From: Cupriavidus necator
Lineage (GTDB): Bacteria; Pseudomonadota; Gammaproteobacteria; Burkholderiales; Burkholderiaceae
Direction of reading: 5' to 3'
Assembly (NCBI RefSeq): GCF_013141915.1
Contig: NZ_SROX01000002.1
Span: 124,001 to 188,000 of the forward strand
Length of the DNA stretch: 64,000 nucleotides
The translations under genes and the position numbers were made by a program. Shown piece after piece: positions 54,753 to 63,743 of this stretch. A model generated the notes under the pieces. It saw only the letters and a program-made list of their open reading frames with translations. It was not told where the DNA came from and did not search any database. The first letter of the stretch is position 1. Each line of letters opens with the position of its first letter.

Positions 54753-55562
54753 TCAACCGGGCAGCAGCATCACCAGCATCAGCCCTGGCGCCGCCGCCGG
54801 CACCAGCGTGACCTGCTCGAACTGCAGCGCGCCCTGGCGCGGATGGCGGAAACCGCGGCGCCCGCCCTCGCGGTCTTCCACGTCCTGCGACAGCCAGGCA
54901 GCGCGGAAGTCCGCGCTCTCTGCCATCAATCCCTCGATCAACGCCCGTGTTGGCGCCGCGTCGGCGTGGCGGATGCTGTGTGCGCGGAATTCCGCCACCA
55001 GCCGGGCCGCGCGGTGCGGCCAGTCTTGCACCAGGGCCTGCAGCGCCGGCGACAGGAACATGGCGCGCAGCAGGTTGCGCTCGGTGCTGGCGGCGTCGAG
55101 CCAGCCGATGAACAGGTCCGCGGCCGCGCCGTTCCAGGCCAGCGCGGTCCATTGGCGGTCAAGCAGGTAAGCCGGTCCGCCGATGGCATGCACGCAGGCC
55201 AGCACCGCGGGCGGCACGGGCTCGCCGGCGGCGTGTTGCGGGTCGCGCCGGCCGGCCAGCTCGAACAGGTAGGCGCGTTCGGCGCGCGATAGCCGCAGCG
55301 CCGCCGCCAGGCTGGCGAGCGCGCGTGCCGACAGTGCCACCGGCCGCCCCTGCTCCAGCCACGTCACCCAGGTTGTGCTCAGTCCCGCCAACTGCGCGAC
55401 CTCCTCGCGGCGCAGGCCGGGCGTGCGGCGGCGCTGGCCGGGTGCCAGGCCCACGTCAGCCGGCGCCAGGCGTTCGCGGTGTGCGCGCAGGAAGGCGCCG
55501 AGCACGGCTTCGCGCGATGCTGTCGAGGATGAGGGATCTGAAAGCTGAGCGAGTGGCGACAT
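54753..55562 (-). CDS. XRE-family regulator with MmyB-like ligand-binding domain
   Basis: 269 aa. N-terminal helix-turn-helix (TPGLRREEVAQLAGLSTTWVTWLEQG, about residues 47-72), then an MmyB-like sensor domain beginning YLLDRQWTALAWNGAAADLF. Likely represses its divergent neighbour, a SAM-dependent methyltransferase, through repeats at 55580-55610. The inducer is unknown; such domains bind fatty-acid-like ligands in known structures. Confidence 0.88.
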   Translation of the reverse strand: MSPLAQLSDPSSSTASREAVLGAFLRAHRERLAPADVGLAPGQRRRTPGLRREEVAQLAGLSTTWVTWLEQGRPVALSARALASLAAALRLSRAERAYLFELAGRRDPQHAAGEPVPPAVLACVHAIGGPAYLLDRQWTALAWNGAAADLFIGWLDAASTERNLLRAMFLSPALQALVQDWPHRAARLVAEFRAHSIRHADAAPTRALIEGLMAESADFRAAWLSQDVEDREGGRRGFRHPRQGALQFEQVTLVPAAAPGLMLVMLLPG

Positions 55563-55579
55563 GGCAGGCTGGTGGCGCT

Positions 55580-55610
55580 TATACCAGGATAAAGCGGTAC
55601 TTGTACCGGG
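55580..55610. promoter_or_regulatory. Repeat elements in the XRE regulator / methyltransferase promoter
   Basis: TATACCAGGATAA (from 55580) and TGTACCGGGAAAA (from 55602) form a direct repeat spaced 22 bp, about two helical turns. The second copy also completes the inverted repeat CGGTAC/GTACCG (55595-55608). Candidate binding sites for the divergent XRE regulator. Confidence 0.5.
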
Positions 55611-55721
55611 AAAATGACCCGCCTACAGTATGCCGTACCCGCCTCGCGGGCAAGCACCTCCCCCAGACAACAAGACCGCGCGCCCGACCTGGTTCGGCCG
55701 CGGCCCAAGGAGCCCAGCACC

Positions 55722-56501
55722 ATGCAGCAACAGGAACTCGTCGCCGCGCAATTCGGCGCCACCGCCAGCGCCTATCTCACCAGCGCGGTCCACGCCAGCG
55801 GCGCGGACCTGCAGCAACTGAAGGACGAACTGGCCGCGCTGATTCCCGCCGCCAAGCGCCCGCGCAGCCGCGTGCTCGACCTGGGCTGCGGCGCCGGCCA
55901 TGCCAGCTTTGCCGCCGCGGCAGTGGCGGGCGAAGTCACCGCTTACGACTTGTCTGCCGACATGCTGGCCGTGGTCGAGGCCGCGGCGCGCGAGCGCGGG
56001 CTGGCCAATCTCCGCACCCGCCAGGGCGCGGCCGAGCAGCTGCCGTTCGACGATGCCAGCTTCTGCGCGGTGGTGTCGCGCATGAGCGCGCACCACTGGC
56101 GCGATGTGCCGGCCGCGCTGGCCGAAATCCGCCGCGTGCTCAAGCCCGGCGGCAAGGTGGTCATGATCGATATCGCCGGCGCGCCGGACCCGCTGCGCGA
56201 TACCTGGCTGCAATCGGTCGAGCTGCTGCGCGATCCCTCGCACGTGCGCGACTACACCCCGGCCGGCTGGCGGGCGATGTTCGAAGCCGCGGGTTTTGCC
56301 GCGGAAGCCATTGCGGTATCAGAGATCTGGCGCATCGGCATCGCGTTCGACAGCTGGGTGCAACGGATGCGCACGCCGGCGGTGGCAGTGGACGCGATCC
56401 GGCACCTGTGGCGGGTGGCGCCGGCCGAAGTGCGCGAGCACTATCGCGTGCAGGAAGACGGCAGCTTTGAACTGGAAGCGGTAATGGTCACCGCGCGGTG
56501 A
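55722..56501 (+). CDS. Class I SAM-dependent methyltransferase
   Basis: 259 aa from ATG 55722, AAGGAG ten bases upstream. RVLDLGCGAGHASFAAA is the SAM-binding motif I, VTAYDLSADML motif II and EIRRVLKPGGKVVMID the later strands of a UbiE/MenG-like Methyltransf_11 fold. Substrate unknown. Divergent from the XRE regulator, which probably controls it. Confidence 0.87.
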   Translation: MQQQELVAAQFGATASAYLTSAVHASGADLQQLKDELAALIPAAKRPRSRVLDLGCGAGHASFAAAAVAGEVTAYDLSADMLAVVEAAARERGLANLRTRQGAAEQLPFDDASFCAVVSRMSAHHWRDVPAALAEIRRVLKPGGKVVMIDIAGAPDPLRDTWLQSVELLRDPSHVRDYTPAGWRAMFEAAGFAAEAIAVSEIWRIGIAFDSWVQRMRTPAVAVDAIRHLWRVAPAEVREHYRVQEDGSFELEAVMVTAR

Positions 56502-56516
56502 CCGGACGCGGCCCGC

Positions 56517-57434
56517 TCAGGCCGCGGCGCTGACGGCTGGCGCCTCGGCCCGCACGGTCAGGCGGCGCACCAGCTCCCACACCGCCGCCGCGGCCGGCGA
56601 GAGGGAACGGTCCTCGCGCCGCACCATGACGATGCTGCGTTCCTCGCGCGGCACCAGCGGCCGCCACACCAGCGGCGACGCCGCCGGCAGCGGCAGCGAG
56701 AACGATGGCAGCACCGAAGCGCCGATGCCGGCCTCGACCATGCCGAACACACTGGCCGAATGGCCCAGTTCCTGCACCACCTGCGGCGCCACGCCGTGTC
56801 GGCCGAACACGCGGTCGATCAGGGGCCGGCTGCCCGAGGCAAAGTCCAGCAGTACCAGCCGCAAGCCATGCAGCGCCGACCACGGCACCGAATCCGCCTG
56901 CGCCAGCGGATGGTCGCGCCGGCACACAAAGCAGAACGGGTCGGTCGCCACCGGCACGACCAGCAGCCCGTCGCGCACCAGCGGATCGATCAGCACGCCG
57001 AAGTCCACCGCGCCGGCGCGGACCTGCTCCAGCCCGTCGGCCTGGACGTTGTCGCGCACGGTCAGGCGGATCTCCGGATATTGCGCGGCGCACGCGGCCA
57101 CGTAGAGCGGCATCAGCCGGGCGGAGATCGTAGGCGCCCCCGCTATCACTACTCGACCCCGATAGCGTTCCCCCAGCTGCCGGGTTTCTTCCAGTGTGTC
57201 GTCCAGTTGCCCAAGCAGGCGCTCCAGCGCCGGTGCCAGCGCATGGCCGGCTTCGGTCAGCACCACTTCGCGCGTGGTGCGATCGAGCAGCCGCACGCCG
57301 AGCGCGTCTTCCAGCTCTGCCACGCCGCGGCTGACGGCTGGCTGGGTCAGGCCGACCGCGTCGGCGGCCCGGCTGAAGCCGCCGCTGTTGGCCACGGCCA
57401 GGAACACGCGCAACTGGCGCAATGTGTAATTCAT
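56517..57434 (-). CDS. LysR-type transcriptional regulator
   Basis: 305 aa from ATG 57434. N-terminal winged helix (FLAVANSGGFSRAADAVGLTQPAVSRGVAELE, residues 11-42) and a LysR substrate-binding domain (GRVVIAGAPTISARLMP onward). Divergent from the bile-acid-symporter-family gene, its likely target, across 104 bp with an imperfect LysR box. Confidence 0.92.
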   Translation of the reverse strand: MNYTLRQLRVFLAVANSGGFSRAADAVGLTQPAVSRGVAELEDALGVRLLDRTTREVVLTEAGHALAPALERLLGQLDDTLEETRQLGERYRGRVVIAGAPTISARLMPLYVAACAAQYPEIRLTVRDNVQADGLEQVRAGAVDFGVLIDPLVRDGLLVVPVATDPFCFVCRRDHPLAQADSVPWSALHGLRLVLLDFASGSRPLIDRVFGRHGVAPQVVQELGHSASVFGMVEAGIGASVLPSFSLPLPAASPLVWRPLVPREERSIVMVRREDRSLSPAAAAVWELVRRLTVRAEAPAVSAAA

Positions 57435-57449
57435 GCAACAAATGGATAA

Positions 57450-57460
57450 ATAGATTCTAT
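57450..57460. promoter_or_regulatory. Candidate LysR-type binding site
   Basis: ATAGATTCTAT is an 11-bp palindrome with a central T in an AT-rich stretch 16 bp upstream of the lysR-type start and 79 bp before the transporter ATG. Fits an LTTR autoregulatory site in position. Confidence 0.4.
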
Positions 57461-57538
57461 AAATGAATTTGCATTCTAGACCCGGCTAGCGTCCAATACT
57501 AGGCAAAACCCTAACATCGCAGGATTTCACCCGCAGTC

Positions 57539-58564
57539 ATGTCCCGTATTGTCCGCAATCTCAAGAAGCTCTATGACCTGATCGACGGCTTTGTGCTCGT
57601 CATGCTGACGGCCATCGCCATCGCGCTGGCCGCGCCGGAACTCGGCACCGGCGATGGCCCGCTGCAACTGGGCGTGGTGACCAGCCTGGGCGTGGCGCTG
57701 GTGTTCTTCCTGCACGGCGCGGCGCTGTCGCGCGACAAGCTGGTCGCGGGCGCCAAGCACTGGCGCCTGCATGTGTTCGTGCAGGTCTTCACCTACGTGG
57801 TGTTCCCGGTGGTGGGCGCGCTGCTGATGCTGTCGCTGCGCAATACGCTGCCGGCCGACCTGCTGCTGGGCGTGTTCTTCCTGTGCGCGCTGCCGTCGAC
57901 GGTGTCGTCGTCGGTGGCCATGACCTCGATGGCGCGTGGCAATGTCTCGGGTGCGATCTTCAATGCCACCATCTCGGGCCTGATCGGCATGCTGGTGACA
58001 CCGCTGCTGATGGGGCTGGTGATCAGCGCCAGCGGCGCGTCGATGCCGCTGGGCAAGGCGCTGACCGGCGTAGCGCTGCAGCTGCTGCTGCCGTTCGCGC
58101 TGGGGCAGCTGCTGCGTCCGCTGATCGGCAGCTGGCTGGCGAAGAAAAAGCACATCACCAACAAGATCGACCGCGGCGTGATCGTGCTGATCGTCTATTC
58201 GTCGTTCTGCGACGCCACCGCCGAAGGCCTGTGGCACCAGTACCAGTGGCAGACCATCGGCGCGGTGATGGCGATTGCCGCGGTGCTGCTGTTCGTGGTG
58301 CTTGGCTTCACCACGCTGACCGCGCGCCGCCTCGGCTTCTCCGTCGAGGACGAGATCACCGCGGTGTTCTGCGGCTCGAAGAAAAGCCTGGCCAACGGCA
58401 TCCCGATGGCCAAGATCCTGTTCGCCGGCCATCCTGCGCTGGGCTTGCTGGTGCTGCCGCTGATGGTCTACCACCAGCTGCAGCTGATCGTCTGCTCGGT
58501 GATCGCGTCGCGCTATGCCAACCGCGATGCCTTGCTGGAGGACCAGGCCACGGCGCGGGCCTGA
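57539..58564 (+). CDS. Bile acid:sodium symporter family transporter (YfeH-like)
   Basis: 341 aa from ATG 57539. Nine to ten hydrophobic segments; LCALPSTVSSSVAMTSMARGN is the conserved crossover motif of SBF/YfeH transporters, repeated in the second half by FCGSKKSLANGIPMAKIL. The physiological substrate in bacteria is mostly unknown and probably an organic acid. Monocistronic with a strong terminator; divergent from a LysR regulator. Confidence 0.9.
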   Translation: MSRIVRNLKKLYDLIDGFVLVMLTAIAIALAAPELGTGDGPLQLGVVTSLGVALVFFLHGAALSRDKLVAGAKHWRLHVFVQVFTYVVFPVVGALLMLSLRNTLPADLLLGVFFLCALPSTVSSSVAMTSMARGNVSGAIFNATISGLIGMLVTPLLMGLVISASGASMPLGKALTGVALQLLLPFALGQLLRPLIGSWLAKKKHITNKIDRGVIVLIVYSSFCDATAEGLWHQYQWQTIGAVMAIAAVLLFVVLGFTTLTARRLGFSVEDEITAVFCGSKKSLANGIPMAKILFAGHPALGLLVLPLMVYHQLQLIVCSVIASRYANRDALLEDQATARA

Positions 58565-58578
58565 AGCGCGCCGCCATG

Positions 58579-58607
58579 AAAAAACCGGGGCATGCCCCGG
58601 TTTTTTT
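58579..58607 (+). terminator. Rho-independent terminator of the SBF-family transporter gene
   Basis: AAAAAACCGGGG then CATG then CCCCGG followed by seven T residues; the stem can be read on both strands, so it may also stop amiC transcripts from the other side. Confidence 0.92.
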
Positions 58608-58630
58608 GTGCCTGCCGCCTGCGCGACGGC

Positions 58631-60124
58631 TCAGACAGATGGATTCTTCGACAGCGGCGGATTGCGCGCGAAGTAAGCGCGGATGCCCTTCAGGATGGCG
58701 TTGGCCAGCTGCTCCTGGTGCGCGTTGTCGTTGAGCTTGCGCTCTTCCTCCGGATTGCTGATGAAGGCAGTCTCGATCAGGATCGACGGAATATCCGGCG
58801 CCTTCAGCACCGCAAACCCGGCCTGTTCGACGCTGCCCTTGTGCAGCTTGTTGATGCCGCCGATCTCGCCCAGCACGGCCTTGCCGACCTGCAGGCTGTC
58901 GTTGATCTGCGCGGTGGTCGACAAGTCCAGCAGCACGCGCGCCACCTGCGCGTCCTTGTTGCCCATGTTGGCGCCGCCGATCAGGTCGGAGGCGTTTTCC
59001 TTGTTGGCGAGCCAGCGCGCCGCGCTGCTCGACGCGCCGCGCTCGGACAGCGCGAACACCGACGCGCCGCGCGCCTCGGGCGACAGGAAAGCATCGGCGT
59101 GGATCGATACGAACAGGTCAGCCTGCACCCGGCGCGCCTTCTGCACGCGCACGTTGAGCGGCACGAAGAAGTCGGCGTCGCGCGTCATCATCGCGCGCAT
59201 ATTGGGCTGCGCATCGATCTTGGCGCGCAGCCGGTGCGCGATCTGCAGCACCACGTCCTTTTCACGCGAACCGGCCGCGCCGAGCGCGCCCGGGTCTTCG
59301 CCGCCGTGGCCCGGGTCGATCGCCACGGTCAGCAGGCGGCGCATCTTGAAGGGACGCTCGGCAGTAGGGTTGTCGCGCGCGACCGGCGGCACCACGGGGG
59401 CGTTGGGGGCCGGCACCGGCGGTGCCGAATGCTTTGGCCGGGCGGCCATTGGCGGCGGCGCGGTGGTGGGCGGCACCTCGCCCTTCTCGTCGAAGCGGCG
59501 CACCAGCGCGCCGATCGCGTCTTCTTCCGCCCCCGCCGGCGCGCCGGCGATGCCCTCGGCGCCCGGCGCCGGGTCGGAGGTGGCAAAGCGGCGCTGCTTC
59601 TCCTCGGTGTCGCGCACCAGCTTCCACAGCGGGTCGGGCGGGTTGACCGGGTACAGGTCGAACACCAGCCGGTTGCGGTAGCTGCCGATGGGCGCCAGCG
59701 TGAACACCTGCGGTGCCACGTTTTCCTTCAGGTCGAACACCATGCGGACCACGCGCGGGCGGTTCTGGCCGACGCGCACGGTCTGGATATAGGGGTCATT
59801 CGGGGTGATCTTGGCCACCAGCTCGCGCAGCGTCGGCGACAGGTCCAGGCCGTCGATGTCCACCACCAGCCGGTCGGGGTCGCGGATCATCTGGTGCACG
59901 GCGGCCAGCGGGGAATCGGATTCGATGGTGACGCGGGTGTAGTCCTCGGCCGGCCACACGCGCACCGCGACGATGCCGGCACCGAACGCGAGCTGCGGAC
60001 CGGCCAGCGTCAGGACGGCGGTGCCGGCGCCCAGCTTCAGTGCCTGCGCCATCCATTTGCGGCGCGCCTGCAGCAGGCCGTCGGGTCCATCGGGGCGGTC
60101 GGTGGCAAGTCGCTTGATCAGCAT
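58631..60124 (-). CDS. amiC: N-acetylmuramoyl-L-alanine amidase, AmiC type
   Basis: 497 aa from ATG 60124. A twin-arginine-like start (ARRKWMAQALKLGAG) suggests Tat export. An AMIN domain (about residues 50-160) is followed by a low-complexity linker and the zinc-dependent Amidase_3 domain: VAIDPGHGGEDPGA, SIHADAF and ETAFISNPEEE. Cleaves peptide from glycan at the septum. Overlaps tsaE by 7 bp. Confidence 0.94.
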   Translation of the reverse strand: MLIKRLATDRPDGPDGLLQARRKWMAQALKLGAGTAVLTLAGPQLAFGAGIVAVRVWPAEDYTRVTIESDSPLAAVHQMIRDPDRLVVDIDGLDLSPTLRELVAKITPNDPYIQTVRVGQNRPRVVRMVFDLKENVAPQVFTLAPIGSYRNRLVFDLYPVNPPDPLWKLVRDTEEKQRRFATSDPAPGAEGIAGAPAGAEEDAIGALVRRFDEKGEVPPTTAPPPMAARPKHSAPPVPAPNAPVVPPVARDNPTAERPFKMRRLLTVAIDPGHGGEDPGALGAAGSREKDVVLQIAHRLRAKIDAQPNMRAMMTRDADFFVPLNVRVQKARRVQADLFVSIHADAFLSPEARGASVFALSERGASSSAARWLANKENASDLIGGANMGNKDAQVARVLLDLSTTAQINDSLQVGKAVLGEIGGINKLHKGSVEQAGFAVLKAPDIPSILIETAFISNPEEERKLNDNAHQEQLANAILKGIRAYFARNPPLSKNPSV

Positions 60125-60630
60125 GCGTTCAGCAAGGTAAGTCCAGTGGGAGTATAGGCGCGCATCGTCGCGATCCGCCGCTCGCCGGCATCATCCGCGC
60201 CGGCCATGTCCGATTGGAGCAACAGGTGCAGATCCGGTTCCCCCAGCAGGCGCCCGGCCTTTTCCGGCCACTCGACCAGGTTGAAGGCCGGTTCGGCGAA
60301 ACAGTCGCGAAACCCGGCATCGAGCCACTCTTCGGGATCGGCAAAGCGGTACAGGTCGAAGTGGTAGACCGTCAGTGGCGAGCCGTCGGCGCGGGCGACG
60401 TCATAGGGCTCGCACAGTGTGTAGGTCGGGCTGCGGACCTTGCCCGCGTGGCCCAGCGCGCGCAGCACGGCGCGCGACAGCGTGGTCTTGCCGGCGCCCA
60501 GATCGCCGGACAGCTGCACGTGGACCGTGCGCGGCGGCATGGCCTGCACCGCGGCGGCCAGCGCGGCGCCCAGGCGCGCGGTGGCGGCTTCGTCGGGCAG
60601 CGTCAGGGTGCGTTCTTCGAGCAAGGGCAT
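60118..60630 (-). CDS. tsaE: tRNA N6-adenosine threonylcarbamoyltransferase ATPase subunit
   Basis: 170 aa from ATG 60630. Walker A SGDLGAGKTTLSRAVL, RSPTYTLCEPYDV and HFDLYRFADPEEW are the TsaE signatures. ATPase of the TsaBDE complex making t6A on tRNA. Encoded upstream of amiC, the usual proteobacterial order, and divergent from queG. Confidence 0.95.
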   Translation of the reverse strand: MPLLEERTLTLPDEAATARLGAALAAAVQAMPPRTVHVQLSGDLGAGKTTLSRAVLRALGHAGKVRSPTYTLCEPYDVARADGSPLTVYHFDLYRFADPEEWLDAGFRDCFAEPAFNLVEWPEKAGRLLGEPDLHLLLQSDMAGADDAGERRIATMRAYTPTGLTLLNAC

Positions 60631-60646
60631 TGCGTACAATTCAGGA

Positions 60647-61861
60647 ATGATCGACCGAGTCGCTCCCGGGCAGGCGGATACGCCGCCCACCCCCGTTCCA
60701 GATACCACCGGCCATGCGGCCGCGGGCCCAGGGGAGCTTGCGGCGCTGGCCGCGTCGATCCGCGCATGGGGCGCGGCGCTGGGCTTTGCCTCGGTGCGCA
60801 TCGCCGATGTCGACCTCGCGCATGCCGAGCCAGGACTGCTGGCCTGGCTGGCGCAGGGCTACCACGGCGACATGGATTATATGGCCAACCACGGCTTGCG
60901 GCGCGCCCGTCCGGCCGAACTGGTGCCCGGCACGGTGCGCGCGATCGTGGCTCGCATGCCGTACATTGCGGCCGCCGGCGCGCACGCGGATGCCGCCGAC
61001 TGGCGCCGCCATGAGCTGGCGCGGCTCGACGACCCGGCCACCGCGGTGGTGTCGCTGTACGCACGTGGGCGCGATTATCACAAGGTGCTGCGCAGCCGTT
61101 TGCAGCAGCTGGCCAGCCGGATCGAGGCAGAAATCGGCAAATTCGGCTACCGCGTCTTTACCGACTCGGCGCCGGTGATGGAAGTGGCGCTGGCCAGCCA
61201 GGGCGGACTCGGCTGGCGCGGCAAGCATACGCTGCTGCTGGACCGCGACGGCGGCTCGATGTTCTTCCTCGGCGAGATCCTGGTCGATATCCCGCTGCCA
61301 GCCGATCCGCCCGAGTCCGACCATTGCGGCAACTGCCACCGCTGCCTCGACATCTGCCCCACGCGCGCCATCGTCGCCCCCTACCGGCTCGATGCGCGCC
61401 GCTGCATTTCCTATCTCACCATCGAGCACAAGGGCGCGATCCCGGTGGAATTCCGCGCGCCGATGGGCAACCGCGTCTATGGCTGCGACGACTGCCAGCT
61501 GGCCTGCCCCTGGAACAAGTTCGCGCACGTGGCCACGGTGCCGGACTTCGATGTGCGCAACGGGTTGGACGCTCCCGACATGGTGGCGCTGTTCGCGTGG
61601 ACCGAAGCCGAATTCAACCAGCGCCTAGAAGGCAGCCCGATCCGCCGCATCGGCCATGAACGCTGGCTGCGCAACCTGGCGGTGGGGCTGGGCAACAGCT
61701 TGCGCGCGGCACTGTCGGGCACGCGCACCGAGGATACGGCGCTGGCCGCGCGCATCCGCGCGGCCTTGCTGGCGCGGCGCGAGAGCGCCACGCCGCTGGT
61801 GCGCGAGCATATCGACTGGGCCCTGGCGCAGGGGGGCCCGCCGGCGGAGCAGGACGGCTGA
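60647..61861 (+). CDS. queG: Epoxyqueuosine reductase
   Basis: 404 aa from ATG 60647. FGYRVFTDSAPVMEVALA and GWRGKHTLLLDRDGGSMFFLGE bind cobalamin and substrate; CGNCHRCLDICPTRAI and CDDCQLACPWN hold two [4Fe-4S] clusters. Last step of queuosine synthesis in tRNA. Divergent from tsaE with 16 bp between starts, so promoters overlap. Confidence 0.95.
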   Translation: MIDRVAPGQADTPPTPVPDTTGHAAAGPGELAALAASIRAWGAALGFASVRIADVDLAHAEPGLLAWLAQGYHGDMDYMANHGLRRARPAELVPGTVRAIVARMPYIAAAGAHADAADWRRHELARLDDPATAVVSLYARGRDYHKVLRSRLQQLASRIEAEIGKFGYRVFTDSAPVMEVALASQGGLGWRGKHTLLLDRDGGSMFFLGEILVDIPLPADPPESDHCGNCHRCLDICPTRAIVAPYRLDARRCISYLTIEHKGAIPVEFRAPMGNRVYGCDDCQLACPWNKFAHVATVPDFDVRNGLDAPDMVALFAWTEAEFNQRLEGSPIRRIGHERWLRNLAVGLGNSLRAALSGTRTEDTALAARIRAALLARRESATPLVREHIDWALAQGGPPAEQDG

Positions 61862-61893
61862 ACGGGTCTTCGCCCAGCCGCCCCCGCGATCGT

Positions 61894-62787
61894 TCAGCTC
61901 ACCAGCGCCAGCCACAGCGGCGTGGTAACGATCGCCGCCACCGTCATCAACGAGATGGTCGCGGCCACCATCGGCCCGTTGCCGCCCATGCGCACGGCCA
62001 GGATGTAGGCGCTGGAAGCAGTGGGCAGCGAGGCGTACAGCACCACGATCTGGTACTGCAGCGCGGTCAGCGGCAGGTGCCGGCCCACCAGCCATGCCAC
62101 GCACGGCATCGCCACCAGCTTGACCCCAGTCCACCACGCCACCGGCCCGGCGGTGCCGGTGGCGCCGCTAATCTGCAGCCCCGCACCCACCGTCATCAGG
62201 CCCAGCGCGGTCGACGCCGAGCCCAGCCGGTTCAGCGTCATGCCCAGCACCTCGGGCGCGTGCAGCCCCATCAAGTTGGTCGCGAGGCCGCCAGCCGTGG
62301 CCAGGATCAGCGGATTGCGCGCCAGCTCCTTCCACAGCGCGCTTTGACCATGCCTGGCCAGGGCCCACACCGCGGCCACATTGCACAACGGCACGGTGCA
62401 GCCGACGATTACCGCCATTAGCGCCAGCCCTTCGGAGCCGCCCAGCCGCGAGGCCAGCGCCAGCCCGATATAGGAATTGAAGCGGAACGCGGTCTGCAAG
62501 CCCGAGGCAAAGCTCAGCGCGTCCGGGCGCAGCACCCATTTGACGGCGTAGCCCGCCGCGATGCCAACGGCCAGCACCAGCAGCGCCAGCGCCAGCATGG
62601 CCGAGGTCGAGGAAAAGTCCAGCACCGCGGTATTGGTCGACTGCAGCAACAGCGCCGGAAACAGGACGAAGTAGACCAGGCGCTCCACCCCGCTCCAGAA
62701 GGCGCGGTCGAACGGGGAATAACGCACCAGCAGCCAGCCGATCAGGATCAGGCTGAAGTCCGGCACCAGCAGGAGGGCAGAAGACAT
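61894..62787 (-). CDS. AEC family (auxin efflux carrier-type) transporter
   Basis: 297 aa from ATG 62787. About eight to ten hydrophobic segments; NSYIGLALASRLGG and NLMGLHAPEVLGMTLNRLGSAS are typical of bacterial AEC permeases, which usually move organic acids such as malonate or malate. Substrate unknown. Convergent with queG. Confidence 0.9.
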   Translation of the reverse strand: MSSALLLVPDFSLILIGWLLVRYSPFDRAFWSGVERLVYFVLFPALLLQSTNTAVLDFSSTSAMLALALLVLAVGIAAGYAVKWVLRPDALSFASGLQTAFRFNSYIGLALASRLGGSEGLALMAVIVGCTVPLCNVAAVWALARHGQSALWKELARNPLILATAGGLATNLMGLHAPEVLGMTLNRLGSASTALGLMTVGAGLQISGATGTAGPVAWWTGVKLVAMPCVAWLVGRHLPLTALQYQIVVLYASLPTASSAYILAVRMGGNGPMVAATISLMTVAAIVTTPLWLALVS

Positions 62788-63001
62788 CTAGGGTTGTTGT
62801 TGTCGTGGCGGTGGCATGGCGCTGCAGCGGCCCAGGCACCCGCTGCAGGAAACGGCGGCGGGGGGAGATAACGGCGAAAATACCGGAATGTGCAGACTAG
62901 GGCAGATACGGATAGGTATTTTTCCAGATTTCCGGCAGCATGGCATGCCAAGTTGTACGCCTGCCGCCATGTTGTCCCGCATCCGTTCCGCGCCGCTGCG
63001 C

Positions 63002-63640
63002 ATGGACACCCTCCTCCGCTCCCGCTTCCACCCTGGCCTTCGGCCGGGCCATCGCCTGCGCCTGGCCGTCTTGCTGGCAGCGCTCGCCGCTGCCGCCGGG
63101 GCCCAAGCCGTGCCCGGGCCGGCGCGCGCGGTCGAGATCGAAGGCATGCGCTTTGACGATGCGGCGCGCGTGGGCGGCAAGGAACTGCAGCTCAATGGCG
63201 CGGCACTGCGCACCAGCTTCCTGACCAAGGGCTACGTGGCCGCGCTGTATCTGCAGGAAAAGGCCCGCAACGCGGCCCTGGTATTGGGCACGCCGGGGGC
63301 CAAGCGGCTACAGTTACGCATCCTGCGCGAGACCGAGCCGCCAGCGGTGGCGCGCGCGATCCGCCAGGGCATGCGCAACAACCACAGCGAGGCGCAGATG
63401 CAGGCGCTGGCGGTGCGGCTGGTACAGTTCGAGCGCACCCTGGGCGAGCTCGGCACCGCGCACAAGGGCGACGTGATCAACCTGGATTTTTCCCCGCAAA
63501 CGGGGACGGTCGTCGCCATCAACGGCACCCCGCGCGGCCGGCCGATTCCGGGCGAAGACTTTTACCAGGCCGTGCTTCGGGTGTTCCTGGGCGAACGCCC
63601 GGCCGACGCCGGGGTCAAGCGCGGCCTGCTGGGCGGCTGA
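63002..63640 (+). CDS. Chalcone-isomerase-like periplasmic protein
   Basis: 212 aa from ATG 63002 (in-frame ATGs at 62969 and 62945 also possible). A signal peptide with Arg-rich n-region and hydrophobic core ends near AGAQA. The mature part ([53 protein letters not shown]) fits the bacterial chalcone-isomerase-like fold, which probably binds fatty-acid-like ligands rather than doing flavonoid chemistry. Confidence 0.88.
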   Translation: MDTLLRSRFHPGLRPGHRLRLAVLLAALAAAAGAQAVPGPARAVEIEGMRFDDAARVGGKELQLNGAALRTSFLTKGYVAALYLQEKARNAALVLGTPGAKRLQLRILRETEPPAVARAIRQGMRNNHSEAQMQALAVRLVQFERTLGELGTAHKGDVINLDFSPQTGTVVAINGTPRGRPIPGEDFYQAVLRVFLGERPADAGVKRGLLGG

Positions 63641-63743
63641 CCCAGATTACGCTGCCGCCGCACCGCCCGACCTGTGGCACTGCGACGGTTTTTTTGCTTC
63701 CGGGCGGCACCCTGCCCGGATTTCTGACGGGAGACATGATCTC

